DNA of 64,000 nucleotides, from the NCBI GenBank assembly GCA_040772545.1, contig JAXGXY010000001.1, positions 744,001 to 808,000 on the forward strand, written 5' to 3'. Below are positions 25,453 to 33,405 of the stretch, piece after piece. The stretch is from UBA1431 sp002329665 (GTDB lineage Bacteria > Bacillota > Clostridia > Christensenellales > UBA1431). The notes beneath the pieces were generated by a model. That model searched no databases, was not told the DNA's origin, and saw only the letters and a list, made by a program, of their open reading frames with translations. Numbering within the stretch: position 1 is the stretch's first letter; every line of letters begins with the position of its first letter. A program made the translations under genes and the position numbers.

Positions 25453-26523
25453 ATGCCGATGAGAAGGAACGCGAGCGTTCGGAGGCTGCGGGCGAAGCGG
25501 GCGGCCATTGCGCTGCTGGTGCTGGCGGCGCTGCTGTTCTCCTTCGTTAAAAGCTGCGGCGCGCCCGCGCAGGACGAAGGCGGCATCTACGTGACCCTGG
25601 ACGCCGGGGACGCGCAGGGCGAAGACGCGCAAACTTCGGACATGCTGCTTGGCTGGATCGGCCAAACCATCCTGACGCCGCAGCTTCTGATGTCGGCGGG
25701 CATGCCGGTGCTCTCGGGCATACCCACCGACGCGACCGCGTCCTGGCAGGGCGAGGCCGCGATGGAGGCGATGGCCGGCATCGACCACGAAGACATCGAT
25801 CCCGAGGTGGGCGACGACATCAAGATCGAACTGACCAACCTCGATCCCGGGGACTACACGATACCGAAACTGGCCGGAAGCGGGCCGCAGATACTGATCT
25901 ACCACACGCACACCTGCGAGGCCTATACGCAGACCGCGTCCGATGCGTACGTGGCCACCGGAAGCTGGCGCACCAACGACCAGTCCAAGAGCGTGGTGCG
26001 CGTCGGCGACGCCCTTGCGACAGAACTGAGGAAATACGGTTTCAACGTCATACACGACAGGACGGACCACGAGCCGCCCAAGCTGGGCACGGCGTACGAG
26101 CGCTCGCTGGTCACGATGCAGGCGTACAAGAAAAAATACCCGAACCTGAACATTTTCATCGACCTTCACAGGGACGCGTATTCGTCCAAAAACGGCTCGG
26201 ACGTCGTTACTGTCGACGGCAAGTCCGTGGCGCGCTTGATGTTGGTGGTAGGCACCGGGGAAGGCAAGACCGGGAACGGATTCAAGCAAAGGCCCAACTG
26301 GAAAGCGAACTACCAGCTCGCAAAGCTCATCACGGACCAACTCAACAAGACCAACCCCAGGCTGGCGCGGCCCGTCTGCGTGAAAACGGGGAGGTATAAC
26401 CAGCACGTGTCCGATTCCTGCATGCTCATCGAGGTCGGGCACAACGAAAGCACGCTGGCCGAGGCGCTCAACGCGGTCCCGTATTTGGCAAAGACGCTTT
26501 CCGACGCCCTGAAACGCGGCTGA
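25453..26523 (+). CDS. spoIIP: Stage II sporulation protein P
   Basis: SpoIIP is the cell-wall amidase/endopeptidase that, with SpoIID and SpoIIM, drives engulfment of the forespore. The 356-residue protein has an N-terminal membrane anchor (RAAIALLVLAALLFSFVKSCG) and an outside catalytic part with HTHTCEAY near residue 155, NIFIDLHRDAY near residue 236 and CMLIEVGHNESTLAEA near residue 328, giving the His and Glu zinc ligands of the amidase. ATG 25453 has AAAGGG upstream; ATG 25459 is also possible. In Bacillus gpr and spoIIP are also adjacent. Confidence 0.94.
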   Translation: MPMRRNASVRRLRAKRAAIALLVLAALLFSFVKSCGAPAQDEGGIYVTLDAGDAQGEDAQTSDMLLGWIGQTILTPQLLMSAGMPVLSGIPTDATASWQGEAAMEAMAGIDHEDIDPEVGDDIKIELTNLDPGDYTIPKLAGSGPQILIYHTHTCEAYTQTASDAYVATGSWRTNDQSKSVVRVGDALATELRKYGFNVIHDRTDHEPPKLGTAYERSLVTMQAYKKKYPNLNIFIDLHRDAYSSKNGSDVVTVDGKSVARLMLVVGTGEGKTGNGFKQRPNWKANYQLAKLITDQLNKTNPRLARPVCVKTGRYNQHVSDSCMLIEVGHNESTLAEALNAVPYLAKTLSDALKRG

Positions 26524-26547
26524 GGCGCGCATCCGTTCCCCGAAATA

Positions 26548-26556
26548 TGGTATAAT
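26548..26556 (+). promoter_or_regulatory. Extended -10 promoter of murI
   Basis: TG-G-TATAAT ends at 26556, about 42 bases before the ATG; no good -35 was seen. Confidence 0.6.
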
Positions 26557-26598
26557 GGCTCGTGTGCATAACACGATAACGGCGTACGGGGGATAGGG

Positions 26599-27378
26599 AT
26601 GCGACCCATAGCTTTTTTCGATTCGGGGATCGGGGGGCTGAGCGTGCTGGCCGCCGCGAAGGAGCTGCTGCCCGGCGAACGGTTCGTGTATTACGGCGAC
26701 AACAGGCGCGCGCCCTACGGAGAACGCACGGCCGGGGAGATCTTCGATTACACGGTCGAATGCGTGCTGGAGCTGATGCACCTGGACATCAAGGCGCTCG
26801 TGCTCGCCTGCAACACCGCGACCAGCGTGACGGTGGAAACGCTGCGCTCTCGCCTCGAGATCCCGGTCATCAGCATGGAACCGGCGATCAAACCCGCGTT
26901 CGCGATGCGCAAAAAAGGGCGCGTCGCCGTGATGGCCACGCCGGCGACCCTGGACCAGCCGCGGTTTCTGAACCTGCTCCAAAGGTTCGACCCAAAGAGA
27001 AGCGCCCTCTTGCTGCCCTGCAGCGACCTGGTGGGGCTCATCGAGGAAGGGGACTTCGAGGCGCCAAAGATCGAGGCCTGTATCGAAGAAGTCTTCACGC
27101 CGCATGTGGGCGCAGCCATCGACGCCGTCGTGCTCGGGTGCACGCATTTCGTATTGGTGGAGGAGACGGTGCAGAGGGTCTGCCAAAGCCTGTTCCCGGG
27201 GGCGAAGACCGTGCACGGGAACGAGGGGACGGTGCGGCACCTCGCGCATGTCCTCGGGCAGCGCGGCCTTCTCGGCGAAGGCGCGGGGGAGGGCGGCGTC
27301 GAGTTCTATTCCTCCGGCGACGCGAACCGCCTCCGGGACATCTTTTTAAGGATCGCGGGCGCTAAGACCCGAACCTGA
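26599..27378 (+). CDS. murI: Glutamate racemase
   Basis: MurI makes D-glutamate for peptidoglycan. The 259-residue product has the start IAFFDSGIGGLSVL, FVYYGDNRRAPYG, the first catalytic Cys in LVLACNTATSVTVETL (about residue 73) and the second in DAVVLGCTHFVLVEE (about residue 180). The ends match family length. It has its own promoter and is followed by a terminator. Confidence 0.96.
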   Translation: MRPIAFFDSGIGGLSVLAAAKELLPGERFVYYGDNRRAPYGERTAGEIFDYTVECVLELMHLDIKALVLACNTATSVTVETLRSRLEIPVISMEPAIKPAFAMRKKGRVAVMATPATLDQPRFLNLLQRFDPKRSALLLPCSDLVGLIEEGDFEAPKIEACIEEVFTPHVGAAIDAVVLGCTHFVLVEETVQRVCQSLFPGAKTVHGNEGTVRHLAHVLGQRGLLGEGAGEGGVEFYSSGDANRLRDIFLRIAGAKTRT

Positions 27379-27406
27379 GCGGAAGCGTTCGATTTTTCGA
27401 GTTGTG

Positions 27407-27440
27407 GGGAGATTGCATGAAAAAATGTGGTCTCCCTTTT
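27407..27440 (+). terminator. murI terminator
   Basis: GGGAGA (27407-27412) pairs with TCTCCC (27431-27436), with CAT/ATG extending the stem inside, and TTTT follows. Confidence 0.7.
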
Positions 27441-27460
27441 GTATTCACCCATTTTTTGGT

Positions 27461-27489
27461 TTTACTTTTCCGGCAGCCGGTGATACAAT
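27461..27489 (+). promoter_or_regulatory. nrdJ: nrdJ promoter
   Basis: TTTACT (27461-27466), a 17-base spacer and TG-A-TACAAT, an extended -10 (27484-27489), lie about 45 bases ahead of the likely start of translation. Confidence 0.65.
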
Positions 27490-27498
27490 ATATAGCGT
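27483..27498 (+). promoter_or_regulatory. NrdR box 1
   Basis: This 16-base site matches the NrdR consensus acaCwAtATaTwGtgt at 14 positions and covers the nrdJ -10 box. Confidence 0.75.
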
Positions 27499-27514
27499 TC
27501 CAATCAGACAACAA

Positions 27515-27530
27515 CCACAATATATAGTTA
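27515..27530 (+). promoter_or_regulatory. NrdR box 2
   Basis: The second site matches at 13 of 16 positions and lies exactly 32 bases after box 1, about three helical turns, the usual spacing of paired NrdR sites. It ends just before the ribosome-binding site. Confidence 0.75.
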
Positions 27531-27543
27531 GGAGGACGGGCGA

Positions 27544-29769
27544 ATGAAGTTGAGCAAGAATGCGGAAACGGTCCTTGAGAGGCGGTATCTGACCAAGGAC
27601 AAGCACGGCAAGCTTGTAGAAAGCATAGACGGCATGTTTCGCCGCGTGGCGGGGACCATCGCGGGCGCCGAGCATAATTTTATGAAAGGCGCAAATGCAG
27701 AGGAACTCGAAGAAGCGTTCTACGACCTGATGACGTCGCTCAAGTTCATGCCCAACTCGCCGACGCTGATGAACGCGGGCAAACCGCTCGGGCAGCTGGC
27801 CGCCTGTTTCGTACTGCCGGTGGCCGACAGCATGGAGGGGATATTCGATTCCGTCAAGCACGCGGCGCTGATCCACAAGAGCGGCGGCGGCACGGGCTTC
27901 AGCTTCTCGCGCCTGCGTCCGAGCGGCGCCGCGGTGCAGTCCACCGGCGGCATCGCGTCCGGGCCGGTGAGCTTCATGCGCGTGTTCAACGCGGCCACCG
28001 AAGCGGTAAAGCAGGGCGGGACGCGGCGCGGGGCCAACATGGGCATCCTGCGCGTGGACCATCCCGACATCCGCGAGTTCATCCAGTGCAAGAAGGACAA
28101 CAGGGACCTGACCAACTTCAACATCAGCGTCGGGATCACCGAGGCGTTCATGAAAGCCGTAGAAAAAGGCCGGGAATACGCCCTCGTCGACCCTTCCACG
28201 AAGAAGGTGACCGGCAGGGAGAAGGCCCGAGAGGTGTTCGACCTGATCGTCGACATGGCCTGGAAAAACGGCGAGCCGGGGATCGTATTCCTCGACCGCC
28301 TCAACCGCGACAACGCGGTGCCCGGCGAGGGCGAGATCGAGAGCACGAACCCCTGCGGCGAGCAGCCGCTGCTGCCCTACGAATCCTGCAACCTCGGTTC
28401 GATCAACCTCGACGCGGTCACGGTAAAAAAAGGGACGGGCTACGAGGTCGACTACGAGGAACTCGGCCGCGTGGTCGCGCTGGCGACCCGTTTCCTGGAC
28501 AACGTGATCGAGGTGAACAAGTATCCCCTGCCCGAGATCGAGGAAATGACCCGAAAGACACGCAAGATCGGCCTGGGCGTGATGGGGTTCGCGGACATGC
28601 TCTTCAAGCTCGGCATCCCCTACAACTCGGAAGAAGCTATCGCGGAGGCGGAGAAGGTGATGGGCTTCATCAAGCGCCGTTCCCGCGAGGCGTCGGCGGA
28701 ACTCGCCAAGGAGCGCGGGCCTTTCCCGCTGTTCCCTGAGAGCACGCTCGCGGACGGGGAACCTGTGAGGAACGCCACCACCACCACGATCGCGCCCACC
28801 GGGACGATCTCGATCATCTGCGGAGCCTCCAGCGGCATCGAGCCGCTGTTCGCGGTGTCGTTCGTGCGCAACGTCATGGACGACGACAAGCTCCCGGAAG
28901 TGCACCCGTACTTCAGGCAGGTGCTCGGGGAGCGGGGGATCGAGAGCGACGAACTCATGCTTCGCATCGCCGAGGAAGGGTCGCTAAAGCATATCGACGA
29001 GATCCCCGAAGACATAAGGCGCGTATTCGTCACGGCGCACGACATCACCCCCGACTTCCATATCCGCATGCAGGCGGCGTTCCAGAAACACACCGACAAC
29101 GCCGTATCCAAAACGGTGAATTTCCCCAAAAGCGCGGCGCGCGAGGACGTGCGCGAGGTCTACCTAAAGGCGTTCAGGCTGGGATGCAAGGGCGTGACCA
29201 TCTACCGCGACGGCAGCCGGGAAGCGCAGGTGTTGAGCACGGGCGCAGCGGAAGCGAAGCCGCAAACGGAGGAGGAAGGCGAAAAGCCCGCCGTCATTCA
29301 GCCGAGGCCGAGGCCCGAGGTCACGAAGGGAATCACGGAAAAGGTGCGCATCGGCTGCGGGAACCTGTACATCACGGTCAACTACGACGACCAGGGGATC
29401 TGCGAGGTCTTCACGAACCTGGGCCGCGGCGGCGGCTGCCCGTCGCAGTCGGAGGCGACGAGCCGCCTCGTGTCCATGGCGCTGCGTTCGGGGATGGACG
29501 TACATACCCTCATCGAGCAGCTCAGGGGCATACGCTGCCATGCGACGCTGCGGCAGAACGGGCTGAAAGTGCTCTCCTGCCCGGACGCCATCGGCCGCGT
29601 GCTCGAAAAGGTCATGCGGCAGATGCCCGACGTGGTCGAAGTCGCGCCCGAAGAGGGAAACCCCGTCAATGTCCGGAAGAGCGTTTACTGCCCCGATTGC
29701 GGGAGCCTGCTCGAACACGAGGGAGGTTGCGTGGTCTGCCGCGGCTGCGGATATTCCAAATGCGGCTAA
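27544..29769 (+). CDS. nrdJ: Adenosylcobalamin-dependent (class II) ribonucleotide reductase
   Basis: NrdJ reduces ribonucleotides to deoxyribonucleotides using a B12 radical, so it works without oxygen. The 741-residue product shows SPTLMNAGKPLGQLAACFVL near residue 76, KSGGGTGFSFSRLRP, STNPCGEQPLLPYESCNLGS near residue 266, and TIAPTGTISIICGASSGIEP near residue 417. The C-terminus has two Cys pairs of a zinc ribbon (CPDCGSLLEHEGGCVVCRGCG) and CG, typical of the B12 class. AGGAGG precedes ATG 27544. Two NrdR boxes point to regulation by dATP/ATP through NrdR. Confidence 0.96.
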   Translation: MKLSKNAETVLERRYLTKDKHGKLVESIDGMFRRVAGTIAGAEHNFMKGANAEELEEAFYDLMTSLKFMPNSPTLMNAGKPLGQLAACFVLPVADSMEGIFDSVKHAALIHKSGGGTGFSFSRLRPSGAAVQSTGGIASGPVSFMRVFNAATEAVKQGGTRRGANMGILRVDHPDIREFIQCKKDNRDLTNFNISVGITEAFMKAVEKGREYALVDPSTKKVTGREKAREVFDLIVDMAWKNGEPGIVFLDRLNRDNAVPGEGEIESTNPCGEQPLLPYESCNLGSINLDAVTVKKGTGYEVDYEELGRVVALATRFLDNVIEVNKYPLPEIEEMTRKTRKIGLGVMGFADMLFKLGIPYNSEEAIAEAEKVMGFIKRRSREASAELAKERGPFPLFPESTLADGEPVRNATTTTIAPTGTISIICGASSGIEPLFAVSFVRNVMDDDKLPEVHPYFRQVLGERGIESDELMLRIAEEGSLKHIDEIPEDIRRVFVTAHDITPDFHIRMQAAFQKHTDNAVSKTVNFPKSAAREDVREVYLKAFRLGCKGVTIYRDGSREAQVLSTGAAEAKPQTEEEGEKPAVIQPRPRPEVTKGITEKVRIGCGNLYITVNYDDQGICEVFTNLGRGGGCPSQSEATSRLVSMALRSGMDVHTLIEQLRGIRCHATLRQNGLKVLSCPDAIGRVLEKVMRQMPDVVEVAPEEGNPVNVRKSVYCPDCGSLLEHEGGCVVCRGCGYSKCG

Positions 29770-29852
29770 AGACGGGTTTTACTGCGGAAAAACCTGTCGA
29801 TAATTGAAACCCGAAAGGGGGTGCCTGCGTCAAAACTGGCAACGGGAACATT

Positions 29853-30629
29853 TTGCGGGGGGTGGGCTCCATCGATTGCGAGCGGTGCACAGAGCTCCTT
29901 GACGAATACTTTGGCGGCAAGCTGGACGAGGCTTCATGCGCGGCCCTGGAGGCGCACGCTTTAAACTGCGGGACATGCGCGTCGAAAATGGCGGAACACC
30001 GGCTGTATTTGGAACGCATGGCGCCGTTTCGCGTGCTGGAGGAACCGCCCGCCGGCTTCCGTGACGGATGGCTCCGGGCCGTCCGGGAGGAGAGGCAGCG
30101 CCGAAGGCGCGCGCGTTTCAGGATACAGGTAGCGTCCGCGGCGGCGGCGCTCATGCTGCTGGTGGGCGCCGGGTTTTTCCTCAGCCTCGCCAACGGCGCG
30201 CGGGGGAACGACGTCGCGGCGACCGTGCCGGAGGCGGTCGGCGCACAGCCGGACGCGATCACGCATTTGACCACGGTGCAGCCGGACAAGGGCATGGACG
30301 GTCTGGCCCTGCAGGCGACTGCGGCCGCCAAGGGCGCCGACGACGCGGCGGACTACGGCACGGCCGCCGGCCCTCAAAACGTCGTCCTGCACGTGGACGA
30401 CGTGCATAAGACCATGGAGGAACTGCTCAGTCTCGCCGACAGGAACGGGATCGACGCGAGGCCGGTTGCGGCCGACGCCTGCGTGGTGGCGCTCGACCCG
30501 GCGGCGCGGCCGGTGATCGAGCCCTTCATCGCCCGCTATTCGGACAAAAAGCTGTCCGATGCCGGATCGCTCGTTTTGACGATCACGGTACGCAGCAAGA
30601 GCCACCCATCCCTGACGCCGGGATTCTGA
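29853..30629 (+). CDS. Anti-sigma-factor-like membrane protein (zf-HC2)
   Basis: The 258-residue product begins with a zinc-binding ASD motif: CERC near residue 9 and HALNCGTC near residue 42 (H-x3-C-x2-C), the pattern of group IV anti-sigma factors. A basic linker, one membrane helix (SAAAALMLLVGAGFFLSLA) and an outside domain of about 140 residues follow, ending with HVDDVHKTMEELLSLADRNGIDARPV and a mixed alpha/beta piece. No ECF sigma gene lies beside it, which is unusual. The start is unsure: TTG 29853 or GTG 29862. It follows nrdJ by 83 bases and is closed by a terminator. Confidence 0.75.
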   Translation: MRGVGSIDCERCTELLDEYFGGKLDEASCAALEAHALNCGTCASKMAEHRLYLERMAPFRVLEEPPAGFRDGWLRAVREERQRRRRARFRIQVASAAAALMLLVGAGFFLSLANGARGNDVAATVPEAVGAQPDAITHLTTVQPDKGMDGLALQATAAAKGADDAADYGTAAGPQNVVLHVDDVHKTMEELLSLADRNGIDARPVAADACVVALDPAARPVIEPFIARYSDKKLSDAGSLVLTITVRSKSHPSLTPGF

Positions 30630-30672
30630 AGGCACGCCGACATACGGTCGAGTGATTTTCGGTGGACAAACG

Positions 30673-30704
30673 ACGCCGCCCGGTATTTTGGCGCGGCGTT
30701 TTTT
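30673..30704 (+). terminator. Terminator of the anti-sigma-like gene
   Basis: ACGCCGC (30673-30679) pairs with GCGGCGT (30693-30699), and six Ts follow. Confidence 0.85.
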
Positions 30705-30835
30705 CCGTTGAAAAAGCGGCGCCGCTTCAGCCACAATGAGAGAAACCGGAGGTTTGCGACGGCTTTTATCGCGATGGCAAGCCGGAGCTTCGGGCCCGGC
30801 GAACAAATTTTGATATTTCATTTTAAACCCGTATC

Positions 30836-30844
30836 TGATAAAAT
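30836..30844 (+). promoter_or_regulatory. Possible promoter of the EF-G paralogue
   Basis: TG-A-TAAAAT (30836-30844) is an extended -10 in an AT-rich stretch. TTGATA at 30810-30815 is too far (23 bases) to be its -35. The gene starts 100 bases later. Confidence 0.4.
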
Positions 30845-30946
30845 ATTATTTAGTTTTTAAACGGACGGGTTCAGCCATCCGGCAAACAAGGCAAATTCAG
30901 GCCGTTTTTTGATAGGATCGGCAAATAATGAGGGGGATTCAGGTAC

Positions 30947-33034
30947 ATGAAGGACTATGAGGCGAAGGAGATCAGAAACGTTTGCGTGATCGGCCACGGC
31001 AGCGAGGGGAAAACCATGCTGGTCGAGGCCATGCTTTATAACGCCGGAGCAACGGACCGCATCGGCAGGGTCGAGGACGGTTCGACCACGACCGATTACG
31101 ACCCGGAGGAGATCAAGCGCCAGATATCCATCAGCGCCGCGCTAGCACCCATCGAATGGCAGAAGCACAAGATCAACCTTATTGACGTTCCCGGCTATTT
31201 CGACTTCATCGGAGAACTGGCCGCGGGCCTGAAGCTCGCCGACGGCGCGGCGATCGTCGTAGGCGCCGTATCGGGCGTCGTCGTGGGCACGGAAAAGGCC
31301 TGGGACCACTGCCAGAAAGGCTCGGTGCCCAGGATGATCGTCATCAGCCAGCTGGACCGCGAGAACGCCGATTTCGACAAGGTGCTATCCCAGCTCAAAG
31401 ACAGGTACGGCACCGCGATCACGCCTTTACAGCTTCCTATCGTGGAAGGCGGCGCTTTTACAGGTTACGTCGACCTCATCGACAAGGCCGCAAGGCTGTT
31501 TGACAAGAAAGGCAAGCTCAGGGACGCGGACATCCCCGGCGGCATGGAAGGCGCCGTGGAAAAGGCCCGCGAGGCGGTCATAGAAGCGGCCGCGGAAAAC
31601 GACGACGAACTGCTCGAAAAGTTCTTCGGCGGCGAAGAACTCACCAAGGACGACATCCTGCTTGGCCTGCGAAAGGGCGTGTTGGACAACAAAGCCGTCC
31701 CGGTGGTCTGCGCGGTGGGTCCCCAGAACCTGAACGCGGGCGCCGTCGCCGACGTCATCGTCGCGTTGATGCCCTCGCCGGCGGACATGCCCCCCGTCGC
31801 CTGCAAGCACCCCAAAACGGGCGAGGCGGTGGAGGTGGCCGCGGACGCTGACGGGCCGTTCGCCGCCCAGGTGGTCAAGACGGTGGCCGACCCGTTCGTC
31901 GGGAAGCTGTCGATCTTCAGGATCTACCGGGGGACGCTCACGGCCGATACGCCGATGCACAATCCCGAGGCCGGCAAGAACGAGAAGGTGGGCACGCTCT
32001 ATATCATGCGCGGGAAGAAACAGATCGCCGTGGACAAACTGCAGGCCGGGGACATCGGGGCGGTGGCCAAGCTGCAGTACACGATGACCGGGCATACGCT
32101 TTGCGACCCCAACAACCCCGTCGTGTTCGAGCCGGTCGAGTTCCCGAGCCCCAGCATCTCGCTGGCCGTTACGGCGAAGAAAGAGGGCGAGGAGGACAAG
32201 GTCTTCGCGGGGCTGCGCCGCCTCGAGGAGGAAGACCCGACGTTCAGGGTCGAAAAACAGATGGAGACCGGCGACATGCTCATGCAGGGCATGGGCGAAC
32301 TGCATCTGGAGGTGCTGTGCCGCAGGCTGAAGAACAAGTTCGGCGTGGAAGCCGAACTCTCTGAGCCCAAGGTGCCCTACCGCGAGACGATCAGGAAGAG
32401 CGTGAAGGCCGAGGGGAAGCACAAGAAACAGAGCGGCGGGCACGGGCAGTACGGCCATTGCTGGATCGAGTTCGAGCCGATCGCCGACGAATCGGCCGAT
32501 TTCGAGTTCCAGGACAAGATCGTCGGCGGCGTCGTCCCCAGGCAGTACATCCCGGCGGTCGAAAAAGGCCTGCGCGAGAGCATGGCCAAGGGAGTGCTGG
32601 CCGGTTACCCCGTCGTAGGCCTCCGCTGTACGCTTTACGACGGTTCCTTCCACAGCGTGGACTCGTCCGAAATAGCGTTCAAGACCGCGGCGCGCCTCGC
32701 GTTCAGGAAGGGCTGCGAGCAGGCCAACCCCGTGCTGCTCGAGCCGATCTACCACGTAGAGGTGCTCATCCCCGACGAGTACATGGGCGACGTGATCGGC
32801 GATATCAACCGCCGGCGCGGCCGCGTGATGGGCATGAACCCGAGAGACGGGCGGCAGGAGGTCGTCGCGGAGGTCCCGTTTTCCGAGATGTTCAGGTACG
32901 CCACGGACCTGCGCTCGATGACGCAGGCGCGCGGGTCGTTTACGATGCGGTTCGAGCGCTACGAAGAGGTGCCGGCCAACATCTCCGCGAAGGTCATCGA
33001 AAAGGCGAAGCAGGACATGGAGGACTCTGAATAG
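30947..33034 (+). CDS. Elongation factor G-like GTPase (EF-G paralogue)
   Basis: The 695-residue product has all five EF-G domains, with the domain IV part GKHKKQSGGHGQYGHCWIEFEP near residue 480, but the nucleotide-binding motifs are altered: P-loop GHGSEGKTM (standard AHVDAGKTT), G3 DVPGYFDF (standard DTPGHVDF) and G4 SQLDREN (standard NKMDR). These shifts are typical of the EF-G-like paralogues of Clostridia (PRK12740 type), whose role is not settled: recycling, stress rescue or tetracycline protection have been discussed. The main EF-G is presumably elsewhere. It is monocistronic. Confidence 0.9.
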   Translation: MKDYEAKEIRNVCVIGHGSEGKTMLVEAMLYNAGATDRIGRVEDGSTTTDYDPEEIKRQISISAALAPIEWQKHKINLIDVPGYFDFIGELAAGLKLADGAAIVVGAVSGVVVGTEKAWDHCQKGSVPRMIVISQLDRENADFDKVLSQLKDRYGTAITPLQLPIVEGGAFTGYVDLIDKAARLFDKKGKLRDADIPGGMEGAVEKAREAVIEAAAENDDELLEKFFGGEELTKDDILLGLRKGVLDNKAVPVVCAVGPQNLNAGAVADVIVALMPSPADMPPVACKHPKTGEAVEVAADADGPFAAQVVKTVADPFVGKLSIFRIYRGTLTADTPMHNPEAGKNEKVGTLYIMRGKKQIAVDKLQAGDIGAVAKLQYTMTGHTLCDPNNPVVFEPVEFPSPSISLAVTAKKEGEEDKVFAGLRRLEEEDPTFRVEKQMETGDMLMQGMGELHLEVLCRRLKNKFGVEAELSEPKVPYRETIRKSVKAEGKHKKQSGGHGQYGHCWIEFEPIADESADFEFQDKIVGGVVPRQYIPAVEKGLRESMAKGVLAGYPVVGLRCTLYDGSFHSVDSSEIAFKTAARLAFRKGCEQANPVLLEPIYHVEVLIPDEYMGDVIGDINRRRGRVMGMNPRDGRQEVVAEVPFSEMFRYATDLRSMTQARGSFTMRFERYEEVPANISAKVIEKAKQDMEDSE

Positions 33035-33062
33035 GATAGAATACGCGGATAACGGTTGAAAG

Positions 33063-33089
33063 ACGGCGCCTGTAATGGACGCCGTTTTT
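33063..33089 (+). terminator. Terminator of the EF-G paralogue
   Basis: ACGGCG (33063-33068) pairs with CGCCGT (33080-33085), followed by five Ts. Confidence 0.8.
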
Positions 33090-33118
33090 CGTTCGCCGAA
33101 AACACGAAGGAGGAAAGC

Positions 33119-33316
33119 ATGGACAAAGGCATAAGAAAAAAGCAGTCTTTCACTGGCTTGGGCCTGGTCTTCGGAACCGCGCTGGGCGCAGGGTTGAGCC
33201 TTATAATAACGGGAAACGTTTTGTGGAGCGGGATCGGGACCGCGGCAGGTCTGATCATCGGCGCCGCAATAGACAGTCATGTGAATAAGAAGAATAAGGA
33301 CCAAAACATGGATTAA
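33119..33316 (+). CDS. Small two-helix membrane protein
   Basis: The 65-residue product has a basic head (MDKGIRKKQ), two membrane helices rich in Gly and Ala (GLGLVFGTALGAGLSLIIT and WSGIGTAAGLIIGAAI) joined by a short turn, and a basic, Lys/Asn-rich tail. The spaced glycines resemble a glycine zipper, which packs helices tightly. AGGAGGA lies 6 bases before ATG 33119. It is separated from the EF-G paralogue by a terminator. I do not recognise a family. Confidence 0.65.
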   Translation: MDKGIRKKQSFTGLGLVFGTALGAGLSLIITGNVLWSGIGTAAGLIIGAAIDSHVNKKNKDQNMD

Positions 33317-33405
33317 ACGGAATTTCCAAAGGATTCCTCTTAGTATATAATGAATGGAGCAACGTACGCTGGTACATAGTTTCGTTTACTTTTCGGGGGA
33401 TAAAA

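Noticed and set aside
27490..27543. Cobalamin riboswitch ahead of nrdJ
   Set aside because: The leader after the predicted transcription start is only about 45 bases and lacks the B12 box; NrdR sites explain the region better.
31427..33304. 625-residue open frame antisense to the EF-G paralogue
   Set aside because: Composition is His/Arg/Leu-rich and patternless, and the other strand has a full EF-G fold.
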